Source of the DNA: Candidatus Marithrix sp. Canyon 246
GTDB taxonomy: Bacteria > Pseudomonadota > Gammaproteobacteria > Beggiatoales > Beggiatoaceae
Assembly: GCF_001723685.1 (NCBI RefSeq)
Contig: NZ_MCBX01000007.1
Span: 51,288-115,287 of the forward strand
Length of the DNA stretch: 64,000 nt
Direction: 5' to 3'
A model generated the notes under the pieces. It saw only the letters and a program-made list of their open reading frames with translations. It was not told where the DNA came from and ran no database searches. This document shows, one piece after another, positions 53,804 through 63,343 of the stretch. Position 1 is the stretch's first letter. Each line of letters begins with the position of its first letter. Made by a program: the position numbers and the translations under genes.

Positions 53804-56341
53804 TTACTTTTTCAACACAGGATTTCCAATCATAACATTTCTTATCTGTTTTCTAAACAAATCTACCGGAATTAATATCAAAGCAAACATTAATATATAT
53901 AACCATTCCATCGCTTCTAATGGCACTGTACGTAAAATTTCACCACCAATATAGATAAAGCTTATTTGAACAGTAAATATAATTAATATTACCATTAAAA
54001 ACAACTTATTTTCAATAAGATGTTCAAATAAATTCAAACTTTGTGTACGAGCATTAAATGTATTGAAAGTATGCATAAATACAAAAAAGCTAAAAAATGC
54101 TGTTAAATGTACATCCACAGATCGTGAAAATAATTCTTTAATTGGAAGATAAGTTAAAAAGATAATACTCATTACAGCCGCAATACTACTATTTAGTAAA
54201 ATACTTGACCACATATCCCTGTTAATCAATGGTTCATCTTTAGGAATCGGTTTCTCTAACATATAACGCGATAAGGCTGCTTCTCCAGCAAAAGCTAAAG
54301 CTGCCAAAGTATCCATAATAATATTAATCCACAACAATTGCGTCATAGTTAGCGGCAAATCAAAACCAAAAAATGGTCCCAAAAATGCCACTAAAATTGC
54401 GGATAAATTCACAGTTAATTGAAAAACTAGGAATTTACGAATTGATTTAAATAAAGTACGTCCATATAAAGTAGCTTTATTAATAGAAGAAAAATTATCA
54501 TCTAAAATAACAATATCACTAGATTCCTTAGTCATTTCAGTGCCGCTACCCATAGCAAAACCAACATCAGCATTTTTTACTGCCGGAGCATCATTAACAC
54601 CATCACCAGTCATACCCACTACCCAATTTAACTGTTTTGCAAGTTTGACTAAACGGCTTTTATCACTTGGCAATGCTCTTGCAACAACATTAATATCAGG
54701 CAACTTTTGTTTAACTTCATCATCAGACATTGAAGCTAATTGTTTTGATGTAATAATATTATTATCCAAACCTACATCAATAGCAATTGCTTTTGCTGTT
54801 TCAGCAGAATCACCAGTAACCATAATGGTATGAATACCAGCCTGTTTTGCAGTTTGAACTGAATTATAAGAACTATCACGTAAAGGATCGCGTAATGCAA
54901 ACAAACCTAATAAAGTTAAACCTTGATTCAAATTATTATTTTCATCAATTGACTCTTCAGTTATCGCCACAGCCAACAATCGCATAGCGCGTTTTGATAA
55001 CTCATGTATGCGTTTTTCCAAAATACTAACATCAAGAGTACAATTAGCCAAGATAATTTCAGGTGCCCCCTTAACTAAAGTTAAATTTTTATCACCTTCA
55101 ACTTGAGTCGCAGAAAATTTTCGAGTGCTATTAAAAGGAATAGTTTCAATAGTTGTGACATTTTCAGTTTCTTTTGAACTTAAAAAACTTAAAATAGCCT
55201 GTTCAGTTTTATCAGCACCCAGCATTTGAGGAGTATTATGACGAATTGCAAAAGCAACTTGCTCTGCTAATGCTGCTGGAATAGCATCAAATTTATAATA
55301 AGGAATATTATCACTACTTAAAAATAACTCAACTGCTTGCTTACCTTCAGTTAAAGTGCCAGTTTTATCAGTAAATAAAACAGTTAAACTACCAGCCGTT
55401 TCTATACCTAATAATTTACGTACCAACACATTTACTGATAACAATTTACGCATATTTAAAGCTAATACCATTGCAATCATCATAGGCAAACCTTCAGGCA
55501 CTGCTACCACGATTATAATAATAGCTAAAGTCATTGCTGTGACAACATGCGCGAAAATTTGACCAAAATCTTGAGCCAAATAAACCGATAATCCACCATC
55601 AGTTTGCAAGAAAATATGATTTAACATAAACGCGACAAAAATAAAAGTCGCACCAATATAAGCAAAAATACTAATATGTTTGCTTAAAACAGTTAGCTTT
55701 TCTTGTAATGGAGATAAACGATCTTCTGCACTTATGAGTTCCAACATAGTTTTGCCATAGCGAGTATTCTCACCAACAGCAGTTGCCTTCATAACCGCTT
55801 CACCATCATCAATTAATGAAGCTCTAAACACACTATCATCATTAAAATCTTTAATGACAGGTTCCGACTCACCAGTTAAAGTAGCTTCATTAACATTTAA
55901 ACGACCTGCAATTAACACACCATCAGTAGGGATAGTATCCCCCGGTTTTAACAAAATATGATCACCAACAACTAACTGATCTATATTGATTTCAACTAAA
56001 TTATTGTTTCTAAAAACTTTAACTTTTATTCTAGCGGCATCTTCTAACAATTGTTGAAATTGATTCTCATTACTATATTCAGACCAAGTTGCTACAAAAG
56101 TAGCGATAAAAACAGCCACTGCAATACCAACACTTTCATACCACTGAGTATAACCAAAAACCATCAATAGCATCGTAATAGCCAAAGCTACCATTAAAAT
56201 AATAATGATAGGATCTTTAAAATTAAGCCATAATTTATTCCAGAAAGTTTCTCGTTTTAAAGAAGAAATGGTATTTCTACCATATTGATTATGCGCAAGT
56301 TCAACCTCTTGATCAGTTAAACCGGGGAAATTAAATTTCAT
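53804..56341 (-). CDS. P-type cation ATPase, Ca2+-pump-like (PII)
   Basis: The P-type motifs are in order: TGES in NEATLTGESEPVIKDF, phosphorylation site LFTDKTGTLTEGKQ, TGDSAETAKAIA, and GMTGDGVNDAPAVKNADVGF. The sequence VVAVPEGLPMMIAMVLALNM is the PEGLP membrane motif of Ca2+-ATPases, and segments near the end (MTQLLWINIIMDTLAALAFA) carry further cation ligands. At 845 residues it fits a bacterial PII-B/A type without a long regulatory tail. It should export Ca2+ (or a related ion) from the cytosol. Its ribosome site GGGGGAG lies within a hairpin at 56353. Confidence 0.88.
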   Translation of the reverse strand: MKFNFPGLTDQEVELAHNQYGRNTISSLKRETFWNKLWLNFKDPIIIILMVALAITMLLMVFGYTQWYESVGIAVAVFIATFVATWSEYSNENQFQQLLEDAARIKVKVFRNNNLVEINIDQLVVGDHILLKPGDTIPTDGVLIAGRLNVNEATLTGESEPVIKDFNDDSVFRASLIDDGEAVMKATAVGENTRYGKTMLELISAEDRLSPLQEKLTVLSKHISIFAYIGATFIFVAFMLNHIFLQTDGGLSVYLAQDFGQIFAHVVTAMTLAIIIIVVAVPEGLPMMIAMVLALNMRKLLSVNVLVRKLLGIETAGSLTVLFTDKTGTLTEGKQAVELFLSSDNIPYYKFDAIPAALAEQVAFAIRHNTPQMLGADKTEQAILSFLSSKETENVTTIETIPFNSTRKFSATQVEGDKNLTLVKGAPEIILANCTLDVSILEKRIHELSKRAMRLLAVAITEESIDENNNLNQGLTLLGLFALRDPLRDSSYNSVQTAKQAGIHTIMVTGDSAETAKAIAIDVGLDNNIITSKQLASMSDDEVKQKLPDINVVARALPSDKSRLVKLAKQLNWVVGMTGDGVNDAPAVKNADVGFAMGSGTEMTKESSDIVILDDNFSSINKATLYGRTLFKSIRKFLVFQLTVNLSAILVAFLGPFFGFDLPLTMTQLLWINIIMDTLAALAFAGEAALSRYMLEKPIPKDEPLINRDMWSSILLNSSIAAVMSIIFLTYLPIKELFSRSVDVHLTAFFSFFVFMHTFNTFNARTQSLNLFEHLIENKLFLMVILIIFTVQISFIYIGGEILRTVPLEAMEWLYILMFALILIPVDLFRKQIRNVMIGNPVLKK

Positions 56342-56352
56342 GTTAATTATCT

Positions 56353-56373
56353 CCCCCTTTTTTTCAAAGGGGG
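56353..56373. repeat. CCCCCTTT...AAAGGGGG hairpin over the ATPase ribosome site
   Basis: Eight-base arms with a five-base loop. On the minus strand the second arm contains GGGGGAG, the ribosome-binding sequence for the ATPase start at 56341. Similar pure C/G tracts continue to 56384. Confidence 0.65.
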
Positions 56374-56392
56374 TTAGGGGGGGGTTTTAAAT

Positions 56393-57499
56393 TTAAAAGC
56401 TACCTTCAACTTTTTCAACTACTGTTTCGATATGTGCCATTACACGTCGATTCATTTGATAATCTAAATCTGTAAGTTCAGGGTTAACTAAAAGACGAGA
56501 TTCACCATAACCAACTGAACTCAAACGTGAAGGATCAATACTAAATTGACTGACTAAAACCTCACGTACAGCATCAGCTCGACGTTGAGACAAATCTTGA
56601 TTATAAGCATCACTACCACGACTATCAGTATGTCCTTGTATTTCAGTATTAGTGCTAGGGTATTTTCTCATAAAATCAGCTACTTTTTGAATTTCACTGA
56701 AATACTGTTCTTTTACAATAGCTTTATTATAATCAAATAAAACTTCCAATCTAATTTTAACTGGCACCTCTAAAATACGACAACCAGTAACTTCAATTCT
56801 TGAATCTGCTGGAGTGTTAGCGCATTTATCATCACAATTATTGACACCATCACCATCATCATCTAATGAGCAAGGATCAATTGGTTGTGGAATTGTTGGT
56901 GGAATAACAACAGGAATTATAGGTGCAGGCTTTTCAGCACCAAAGCGATAAACTAAAGCGGCATTGACAGCATAATCGGTATCTTCATTATCAAAATTAT
57001 GAAAAGTACGAGCTTCTGCTCTAATTGAAAGAGTTGGTGTGATTTTACGTTTTATACCCAAAGCAGCACTCATCATATCATCATCATCACCAAATTGTGG
57101 GCTTTGTTCTAAACGAGTATAACCGACAGCAACATAAGGTGCCCAATCACTATTTAAATCTAAACTAAAAATAGCATCCAGACGATACATATCTGCATTG
57201 ACTTTTTCATCATCAAGTCTCCAAATCCAATCCTGATCTTCTGCTGGATTCTTAGTCTCAGAATTTAGTCTAGCATAATTACCTTCAATTGCAAAGTGTT
57301 TATTAATTTGATAACCTGCTCCAATACCATAAAAAACACCATCATCAGCATTATTATTATTATCTCGATCAAAGAAATAATATCCTACTGATGGTGCAAC
57401 AATATATGGACCAGATTCGGTTTGTTCTGCAACAGCAATATTTATAGTATTAACTAACAATATTGTACTGAATATTAATACGTGATTTTTTTTCATCAT
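56393..57499 (-). CDS. OmpA-family outer-membrane protein (paralogue 2)
   Basis: A signal peptide (VLIFSTILLVNTINIAVA) precedes an eight-strand OmpA-like barrel (residues about 25-195), a linker with thrombospondin-type-3-like acidic calcium repeats (DDDGDGVNNCDDKCANTPAD) and a C-terminal OmpA peptidoglycan-binding domain (TEIQGHTDSRGSDAYNQDLS, then RRADAVREVLVSQF). It is about two-thirds identical in the linker and C-terminal domain to the protein encoded at 57614, so the two arose by tandem duplication. It would anchor the outer membrane to peptidoglycan. Confidence 0.9.
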   Translation of the reverse strand: MMKKNHVLIFSTILLVNTINIAVAEQTESGPYIVAPSVGYYFFDRDNNNNADDGVFYGIGAGYQINKHFAIEGNYARLNSETKNPAEDQDWIWRLDDEKVNADMYRLDAIFSLDLNSDWAPYVAVGYTRLEQSPQFGDDDDMMSAALGIKRKITPTLSIRAEARTFHNFDNEDTDYAVNAALVYRFGAEKPAPIIPVVIPPTIPQPIDPCSLDDDGDGVNNCDDKCANTPADSRIEVTGCRILEVPVKIRLEVLFDYNKAIVKEQYFSEIQKVADFMRKYPSTNTEIQGHTDSRGSDAYNQDLSQRRADAVREVLVSQFSIDPSRLSSVGYGESRLLVNPELTDLDYQMNRRVMAHIETVVEKVEGSF

Positions 57500-57550
57500 T
57501 TAATGTTCCAAAGTTTATATATTATTAAATGAATTAGCAATTAATATTCC

Positions 57551-57581
57551 AAAAAAAACGCCCTCTAATTTAGAGAGCGTT
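57551..57581 (-). terminator. Rho-independent terminator of the OmpA-family gene
   Basis: On the minus strand AACGCTCTCTAAATTAGAGG and GCGTT form a strong hairpin followed by eight T. It ends transcription after the gene at 57614. Confidence 0.92.
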
Positions 57582-57585
57582 ATTA

Positions 57586-57613
57586 AATTAATTAATTAAT
57601 TAATTAATTAATT
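57586..57613. repeat. Seven-unit AATT microsatellite
   Basis: AATT repeats seven times without interruption right after the stop codon of the upstream OmpA gene, before its terminator. It is outside coding sequence. Confidence 0.9.
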
Positions 57614-58717
57614 TTATTGACCTTCTACTTCCTTAACCACTGTTTCGATACGTGCGATAACACGTCTATTCATTTGGTAATCTTCCTCAGTAACTTCAGA
57701 GCTGACTAGAGGTTGAGCTTCACCATAACCTACAGCGCGAAGACGTGATGGATTGATTTGATATTCATTAACCAATACCTCAAGCACAGCATCTGCACGT
57801 TGTTGAGATAAATCTTGATTATAAGAATCACTACCGCGACTATCTGTATGTCCTTGAATTTCAGTAGAAGTGCTTGGATATTTAGCCATAAAATCAGCTA
57901 CTTGTTTAATTTCTTCATAGTATTCTGGTTTTACTATTGCTTTATCGTAATCAAATAATACCTTTAACTCAATTTCTTTTGGAATTTCTAAGATACGACA
58001 ACCAGTAGTTTCAACATTAGAGCCAGCAGGTGTATCAGAACATTTATCATCACAATTATTGACACCATCACCATCATCATCCAAGGTGCAAGGATCAACT
58101 TCAGTAGGTTGTTCTGGTTCTGGTTCTGGTTCTTTTACTATGACTGGTGCTGGTGCTTTAGCTCCAAAGGCATAAAATACACCTAGATTAGCAGCATAAT
58201 CAACTTCTTCATTATCGAAATTATAAAATGCACGAGCATCAGCTCTTAATAACATAGCAGGAGTTAAGGCATATCTCATACCTAAACCTGCATTAATCAT
58301 ATCATCATCATCACCGAATTGAGGATCTTGTTCAAATCTAGCATAACCTATAGCCAAATATGGGGACAAAGGGCTATTAAGATCTAAATTAAAGATACCA
58401 TCCACACGGAACATATCTAAATCTAAATCTTGACCAGCACCTCTAGGTATTCTATCATTATCTAATAATGAATTTGTAATTTCAGAACCAAGTCTAGAAT
58501 AATTAGCTTCAATAGCAAAATTTTTGCTAATTTGATAACCTAAACCTAAACCATAATAAACGCCATCTTCAGCATTATTACTAGTTTCATCATCAAAGAA
58601 AAAATATCCAACAGTTGGACCCGCGTAAAAACCAGTGGGTGTTGCAGCATTAGCAGTCACACTGCCTGCTAATAAAGTTGCGCCAATCGCAATAGAAGTA
58701 ATCTTATGTTTAATCAT
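57614..58717 (-). CDS. OmpA-family outer-membrane protein (paralogue 1)
   Basis: It has the same layout as the paralogue at 56393: signal peptide (IAIGATLLAGSVTANA), beta barrel with FYAGPTVGYFFFDDETSNNA at the start, a Pro/Glu-rich linker (EPEPEPEQPTEVDP), the DDDGDGVNNCDDKCSDTPAG calcium-type repeat, and the OmpA domain (EIQGHTDSRGSDSYNQDLSQ). It is the better-conserved of the pair and has its own terminator, so the two are separately expressed. A GGAGAA ribosome site lies before the ATG at 58717. Confidence 0.92.
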   Translation of the reverse strand: MIKHKITSIAIGATLLAGSVTANAATPTGFYAGPTVGYFFFDDETSNNAEDGVYYGLGLGYQISKNFAIEANYSRLGSEITNSLLDNDRIPRGAGQDLDLDMFRVDGIFNLDLNSPLSPYLAIGYARFEQDPQFGDDDDMINAGLGMRYALTPAMLLRADARAFYNFDNEEVDYAANLGVFYAFGAKAPAPVIVKEPEPEPEQPTEVDPCTLDDDGDGVNNCDDKCSDTPAGSNVETTGCRILEIPKEIELKVLFDYDKAIVKPEYYEEIKQVADFMAKYPSTSTEIQGHTDSRGSDSYNQDLSQQRADAVLEVLVNEYQINPSRLRAVGYGEAQPLVSSEVTEEDYQMNRRVIARIETVVKEVEGQ

Positions 58718-58989
58718 TTTGTTCTCCTTATAATATCAAACAATATAATAATAGCAAAAAAATCGCGATATAAAAACCACAAACAGTGATATTTATACAA
58801 TATTTATACTAAAATCATTGCTTTATATATTTTATCATGTGCATATATAGTAATTTTACGTTGTAAAATAGTCATGTTTTCACAATCTGGCAAGATTCAT
58901 GCGGCTTTCATGATTACAATACCACAATACTAAATATACTTTATTATCATAAAGATATATAATAAATAGAAGTTTTATATATTTTTTGC
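58718..58989. other. Gene-free AT-rich region upstream of the OmpA gene
   Basis: About 270 bases with no ORF or clear repeat. It must hold the promoter of the OmpA gene on the minus strand, but no clean -10/-35 pair could be chosen among many A/T runs. Confidence 0.5.
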
Positions 58990-59018
58990 TTGACTAAAAT
59001 AAACTATCTGAGTATAAT
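58990..59018 (+). promoter_or_regulatory. Sigma-70 promoter of the tRNA cluster
   Basis: TTGACT (58990-58995) and TATAAT (59013-59018) are separated by exactly 17 bases. The tRNA-Pro gene starts 19 bases after the -10 box. This is close to the full consensus, as expected for stable-RNA genes. Confidence 0.85.
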
Positions 59019-59036
59019 GGCGGCTGTTTATATCTA

Positions 59037-59113
59037 CGGGGTATAGCGCAGTCTGGTAGCGCACTTGGTTTGGGACCAAGGTGTCGGGGGTTCGAATCCC
59101 TCTACCCCGACCA
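59037..59113 (+). tRNA. tRNA-Pro (anticodon TGG)
   Basis: CGGGGTA pairs with TACCCCG at the acceptor stem. The anticodon arm is CTTGG-TTTGGGA-CCAAG with TGG at 59071-59073, and the T arm has GGTTCGAATCC (allowing TTCGAAT). The CCA end is encoded. First of three tRNAs in tandem. Confidence 0.96.
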
Positions 59114-59131
59114 GTTTTTAGTTTTTTTTGA

Positions 59132-59205
<74 letters not shown>

Positions 59206-59224
59206 AGTGATTATTCTTAATAAT

Positions 59225-59301
59225 GGTGAACGTAGCTCAGTTGGTAGAGCCCCGGATTGTGATTCCGGTGGTCGTGGGTTCAAGCCCCATCGTTCACCCC
59301 A
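59225..59301 (+). tRNA. tRNA-His (anticodon GTG)
   Basis: The gene starts with the extra G at position -1 (GGTGAACG), pairing with C73 of CGTTCACC. The anticodon stem is CCGGA-TTGTGAT-TCCGG with GTG at 59259-59261. CCA is encoded. The apaH ATG follows 20 bases later. Confidence 0.95.
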
Positions 59302-59320
59302 TTCATCCCTTCTTATCTTA

Positions 59321-60163
59321 ATGTCAACATACGCAATCGGTGATATACAAGGTTGTTATCAAGACTTACAAAATCTACTCCAACTAATCAAGTTTAATCC
59401 AAATCAAGACAGCTTATGGTTTGCTGGTGATTTAGTAAATCGAGGCCCTAAGTCCTTACAAGTATTACGTTTTATTAAAAGTTTAAATGAACGCGCTATT
59501 GTAGTATTAGGTAATCATGACATACATTTATTAGCAGTCGCTGAAAATAATCTTCAATATTTAAAACCGCAAGACACGCTAGGCTCTATATTATCAGCCT
59601 ATGATAGAGAAGAATTATTACATTGGTTACGCAATCGACCATTATTGCATCATGATAGTACGCTTGGATTTACCATGATTCATGCCGGCTTACCACCACA
59701 ATGGGATTTACAACAAGCACGTCAATATGCCAATGAAGTGGAACAAGCTTTAAGTGGTACACAATATAAAGACTATTTAGAAAATGTATATGGCAATAAA
59801 CCGAAAAAATGGTCTGAAAAACTTGAGGGTTGGGAACGATTACGCTTTATTACTAATTGTTTTACACGTTTACGTTATTGTAATGCTGATGGTAAATTAG
59901 CCCTGAAAAAAAAGGATAACCCATTGCTTGAAGCGAATGAAGACAAAGATCAAGCATGGTTTTTATGGTCACATCGCGCTACCCGTGAACACAACATAGT
60001 TTTTGGACATTGGTCAACCTTGGGTTATTATGCTGACAATGGAGTATATGCTCTTGATACCGGCTGTTTATGGGGTGGAAGCTTAACAGCATTACGCTTA
60101 GAAGACAAACAAGTTTTTAGTTTGCCTTGTGTTGGTGCCTGTAATCCTAATGATTTTGCATAA
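59321..60163 (+). CDS. apaH: Symmetrical bis(5'-nucleosyl)-tetraphosphatase
   Basis: ApaH hydrolyses Ap4A to two ADP. It has the calcineurin-type phosphoesterase motifs YAIGDIQGCYQDLQNLLQ, WFAGDLVNRGPKSLQVL and VVLGNHDIHLL near the start and NIVFGHWSTLGYY near the end, with D-x-H-type metal ligands. At 280 residues it is typical. ATG 59321 is used, since the frame upstream runs into the tRNA genes. It is not beside rsmA/apaG here, where it often lies in Gammaproteobacteria. Its 3' end overlaps the nuclease-like gene by 17 bases. Confidence 0.95.
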   Translation: MSTYAIGDIQGCYQDLQNLLQLIKFNPNQDSLWFAGDLVNRGPKSLQVLRFIKSLNERAIVVLGNHDIHLLAVAENNLQYLKPQDTLGSILSAYDREELLHWLRNRPLLHHDSTLGFTMIHAGLPPQWDLQQARQYANEVEQALSGTQYKDYLENVYGNKPKKWSEKLEGWERLRFITNCFTRLRYCNADGKLALKKKDNPLLEANEDKDQAWFLWSHRATREHNIVFGHWSTLGYYADNGVYALDTGCLWGGSLTALRLEDKQVFSLPCVGACNPNDFA

Positions 60164-60878
60164 TTTCATCCTTTACAAATAATAGATTTTTATAAATCGC
60201 TGTTAAATCTTCTATTTTTGTACTATCAAAATTGTCTGAGATAAAATATTGGTATTTATTTTTATCTAGTTTTTCTAGTATTACAAAGTTCCAAATCGCC
60301 CCTACAATATAAGCTCCTTTCATAGTGGTAAAACCATTTAATTCTACAGCCGCAATTAATTCAGCTAATAATTGTGGTTCTGGGTTTGAATATTGTATTC
60401 CTTTTTTAAATTCTTGTATAAAAAAATAGGGTTTTTCGGGGCTAAACAGCCCTTTTGATACATAAAAATCACAGTTGCCAGTTAAAATAAATTCCTTAGT
60501 TTCATAGCTCAAGCTTTCATTATAAAAAGCTCTAATTTCATTCTCTATATCTTTATAATGAATTTTATTTAAAATCGGCGCGATAAAATTAATTTTTAAA
60601 TCTTCCTCATTATAATCTTTTATAAAATCTTTGTTTTCAGCAATTAAGTCATTTAAAAATTTGATAATATCATTTGGTAAATTAATAGGTTTATTAAACC
60701 AGTTATCAAAGCAATTATTTGCAATTCTTCTTTTGATATTTACTATTTTTTTTAACTCTTGATCTTTAATCTTACTAAAAGAGTAACTAGGAATTTGATT
60801 TTGTAATTTTTCAAATTCTTGATTAATATAAACTATATCCTCTTTAGTTAGAGATGCTATAAAATCTTGAATATTCAT
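60147..60878 (-). CDS. Nuclease-like protein of unknown function
   Basis: The C-terminal half shows GNCDFYVSKGLFSPEKPYFF and then IQEFKKGIQYSNPEPQLLAE, which looks like a PD-(D/E)xK core (D, then E-x-K); the N-terminal half is helical. Such proteins recur in accessory regions as uncharacterised predicted nucleases. The gene ends one base into the start of the nitrilase gene and is convergent with apaH. It has a lower G+C and lysine-rich composition than its neighbours, in keeping with transfer. Function unknown. Confidence 0.6.
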   Translation of the reverse strand: MNIQDFIASLTKEDIVYINQEFEKLQNQIPSYSFSKIKDQELKKIVNIKRRIANNCFDNWFNKPINLPNDIIKFLNDLIAENKDFIKDYNEEDLKINFIAPILNKIHYKDIENEIRAFYNESLSYETKEFILTGNCDFYVSKGLFSPEKPYFFIQEFKKGIQYSNPEPQLLAELIAAVELNGFTTMKGAYIVGAIWNFVILEKLDKNKYQYFISDNFDSTKIEDLTAIYKNLLFVKDEIMQNH

Positions 60879-61699
60879 TATTCACAGTGAATTTTTCTAT
60901 GCTCCAGAACCGGAAAGCGATGTCGTAAATCAGATTGTTTTTTCAAATCTATTTCGGCGCAAATTACTCCAGAACCTTGATTTAAATCACTTAAAATTAC
61001 TCCCCAAGGATCTACAATCATGCTATTACCATAGGTTTCTCTACCGTTTATATGATAACCTCCTTGATTAGGGGCAATTACATAAGATAGGTTTTCTATT
61101 GCACGAGAGCGTACTAAAATTTCCCAATGGGCTTTACCAGTTACTGCTGTAAATGCTGAAACTACACTAATTATTTCTACTCCTTGGGTTTGCATTTGAC
61201 GAAATAATTCTGGAAAACGTAAGTCATAACAAATAGCCATACCTAAACGCCCACAAGGTGTATCTACTACCACAACCTGATTGCCAGCCTCAATAGTTTC
61301 TGATTCGCAATAGTGTTCATTCGCAGATACTGATACATCAAATAAGTGCATTTTATCATAACGATTTACACATTCACCAGTATTATCAAATAACAAACAA
61401 GCTGCGCGATATTTATTAGCCTCTGGTGTTTTAATTGGTATTGTACCACCTATTAACCAAACTCCTAATTTAGCCGCTTGTTGAGATAAAAAATCTTGAA
61501 TTAAACCACTTGCTTGGGTTTCACAAATTTCAAAATAATCATCAGGATTATTTGCCATTAAGGCAAAATTTTCTGGTAAAGCGATTAATTTAGCACCCAT
61601 ATGAGCCGCTTCTTGTATTAGACGAGCGGCTTCATTTAAGTTTGCAGTAACATTGGAACCAGATGCCATTTGTATGGCGGCAACAGCTTGTATATTCAT
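60878..61699 (-). CDS. Carbon-nitrogen hydrolase (Nit1-like)
   Basis: The catalytic E-K-C triad is visible: E in KLIALPENFALMANN, K in NRYDKMHLFDVSVS, C in LGMAICYDLRFPELFR. The match and 273 residues fit the Nit1/YbeM group, which removes deaminated glutathione. ATG 61699 follows the VWA gene by eight bases, on the same strand. Other family substrates cannot be excluded. Confidence 0.88.
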   Translation of the reverse strand: MNIQAVAAIQMASGSNVTANLNEAARLIQEAAHMGAKLIALPENFALMANNPDDYFEICETQASGLIQDFLSQQAAKLGVWLIGGTIPIKTPEANKYRAACLLFDNTGECVNRYDKMHLFDVSVSANEHYCESETIEAGNQVVVVDTPCGRLGMAICYDLRFPELFRQMQTQGVEIISVVSAFTAVTGKAHWEILVRSRAIENLSYVIAPNQGGYHINGRETYGNSMIVDPWGVILSDLNQGSGVICAEIDLKKQSDLRHRFPVLEHRKIHCE

Positions 61700-61707
61700 T
61701 TTACAGT

Positions 61708-63288
61708 TTATTTGCTACTCAATGATTTAGTTAAGTTTATTAGTTTTATAAATTCAGCGCGATAGCTAAATTTATCTTTGCCTCGTGCTTGTCGTGCTAG
61801 GTTTAAAATATCTTGATAAGAAAATTGTTGCAGATATTTACCACCTCGTAATTGTTGCCCAAAAGCGGCTACAGCGGCTGCAAAACGAAAATTATCACTA
61901 GTATTAGTAGTTTTAATATCTGTTTTCATTAATGCTTTTTCTACTAATATACTAGTATTAGCAGTTGGTGCTTTATAACGTAGGCGTAAAAATGCTAATT
62001 CATTAGTTTTCATTGAATTAGTTGCTTTTTTATCGCTATAACGTAGTTTTTCTAAGCGTTCTCCGCCGCTGCCTACTAAGGCTATTTCATATAGAGCGGT
62101 TACTGAATGCCCAGCTCCAATTTCTCCAGCATCGACTTTATCGTTTTTAAAATCTTCACGTTTTAATACTCGATTTTCATAACCAATTAAGCGATATTCA
62201 GCCACAACAGTTGGGTTAAATTCAATCTGAATTTTAACATCTTTGGCAATAGTTTGTAGAGTCGATGACATTTCATCTACTAATACTTTTTGAGCTTCGT
62301 TAAGTGTATCTATATAACTATAATTACCATTACCAGCGTCTGCTAATTGCTCCATTAAATTATCATTATAATTACCGGTGCCAAAGCCAAGTGTAGTTAA
62401 AGAAATTCCGCTTTTACGTTTTTCTTCTACCAGATTTTTCAGGGCTTCAAAATTGACGGTGCCAACATTAAAATCACCATCGGTTGCTAACAAAATACGA
62501 TTAATTCCGCCTTTGATAAAGGCTTGTTCTGCGGTTGCATAGGCTAATTGAATACCTGCGCCACCATTAGTTGAACCGCCAGCAGTCAGTTTTTCTAAAG
62601 CCGCACTAATTTTAGCGGTTTGATTAGCCGCTGTTGGTTCCAAGACTAAACCTGATGCACTGGCATAAACAACTAATGATATTTTATCGCGTGCAGTCAA
62701 CTGCTTAGTTAATAATTTTAAGGATGATTTTAATAATCCTAATTTATCTGGGCTATTCATTGAACCTGAAACATCAACTAAAAATACTAAATTTGCTGCT
62801 GGCAAATTGGTTTTTGGAATATCATATCCTTTGATACCGATATGTAATAAATGAGTTTTAGAATTCCAAGGTGTAGCTGCAATTTCGGTGCTAACTTTAA
62901 AAGGTGGGTTGGTAGTATTGGGTTGTGGGTAATTATAAGTAAAATAATTTATCATTTCCTCAACTCGTACCGCGTCGTGGGGTGGTAAATTACCAGAATT
63001 TAACATACGTCGTACATTAGAATATGAACCAGTATCAACGTCAATACTAAAAGTAGAAACTGCTTGCTCAGTTACATTTTTAATGGGGTTATCTTTAAAA
63101 TTAGCGTAATTTTCACGGTTTACTTCTGGAATTGGTGCTGGTTCTTGTTGAAATGCCATCATTGGAGATGGCATTGCACCGCTAAGTTGTATTTGCTTTG
63201 CTGCATCTGACTGATGGCTAGTATTACCACAAGCATTTAGTGATAGAACAATTGATAAAATAAATATTTTGATATACATGGAACTCAT
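61708..63288 (-). CDS. VWA-domain lipoprotein (YfbK-like)
   Basis: A lipoprotein signal (ILSIVLSLNAC, lipobox LNAC) is followed by an N-terminal helix-turn region (TFSIDVDTGSYSNVRRMLNS, DAVRVEEMINYFTYNYPQP), a von Willebrand A domain (NLVFLVDVSGSMNSPDKLGL with the MIDAS D-x-S-x-S, then LATDGDFNVG) and a C-terminal DUF3520 region. The family sits in the envelope and binds metal-dependent ligands; its role is unknown. It lies upstream of the nitrilase, with three tandem copies of a palindrome before it. Confidence 0.88.
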   Translation of the reverse strand: MSSMYIKIFILSIVLSLNACGNTSHQSDAAKQIQLSGAMPSPMMAFQQEPAPIPEVNRENYANFKDNPIKNVTEQAVSTFSIDVDTGSYSNVRRMLNSGNLPPHDAVRVEEMINYFTYNYPQPNTTNPPFKVSTEIAATPWNSKTHLLHIGIKGYDIPKTNLPAANLVFLVDVSGSMNSPDKLGLLKSSLKLLTKQLTARDKISLVVYASASGLVLEPTAANQTAKISAALEKLTAGGSTNGGAGIQLAYATAEQAFIKGGINRILLATDGDFNVGTVNFEALKNLVEEKRKSGISLTTLGFGTGNYNDNLMEQLADAGNGNYSYIDTLNEAQKVLVDEMSSTLQTIAKDVKIQIEFNPTVVAEYRLIGYENRVLKREDFKNDKVDAGEIGAGHSVTALYEIALVGSGGERLEKLRYSDKKATNSMKTNELAFLRLRYKAPTANTSILVEKALMKTDIKTTNTSDNFRFAAAVAAFGQQLRGGKYLQQFSYQDILNLARQARGKDKFSYRAEFIKLINLTKSLSSK

Positions 63289-63343
63289 CCTATTAAAAGT
63301 TAATAGTTATATTATATATCAAAATATGGCTTAATGCTATTTT

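Noticed and set aside
53706..55562. Plus-strand ORFs within the P-type ATPase gene
   Set aside because: They are shadows of the conserved minus-strand reading frame.
59207..59320. Upstream extension of apaH into the tRNA genes
   Set aside because: The open frame there is tRNA sequence; the conserved start is ATG 59321.
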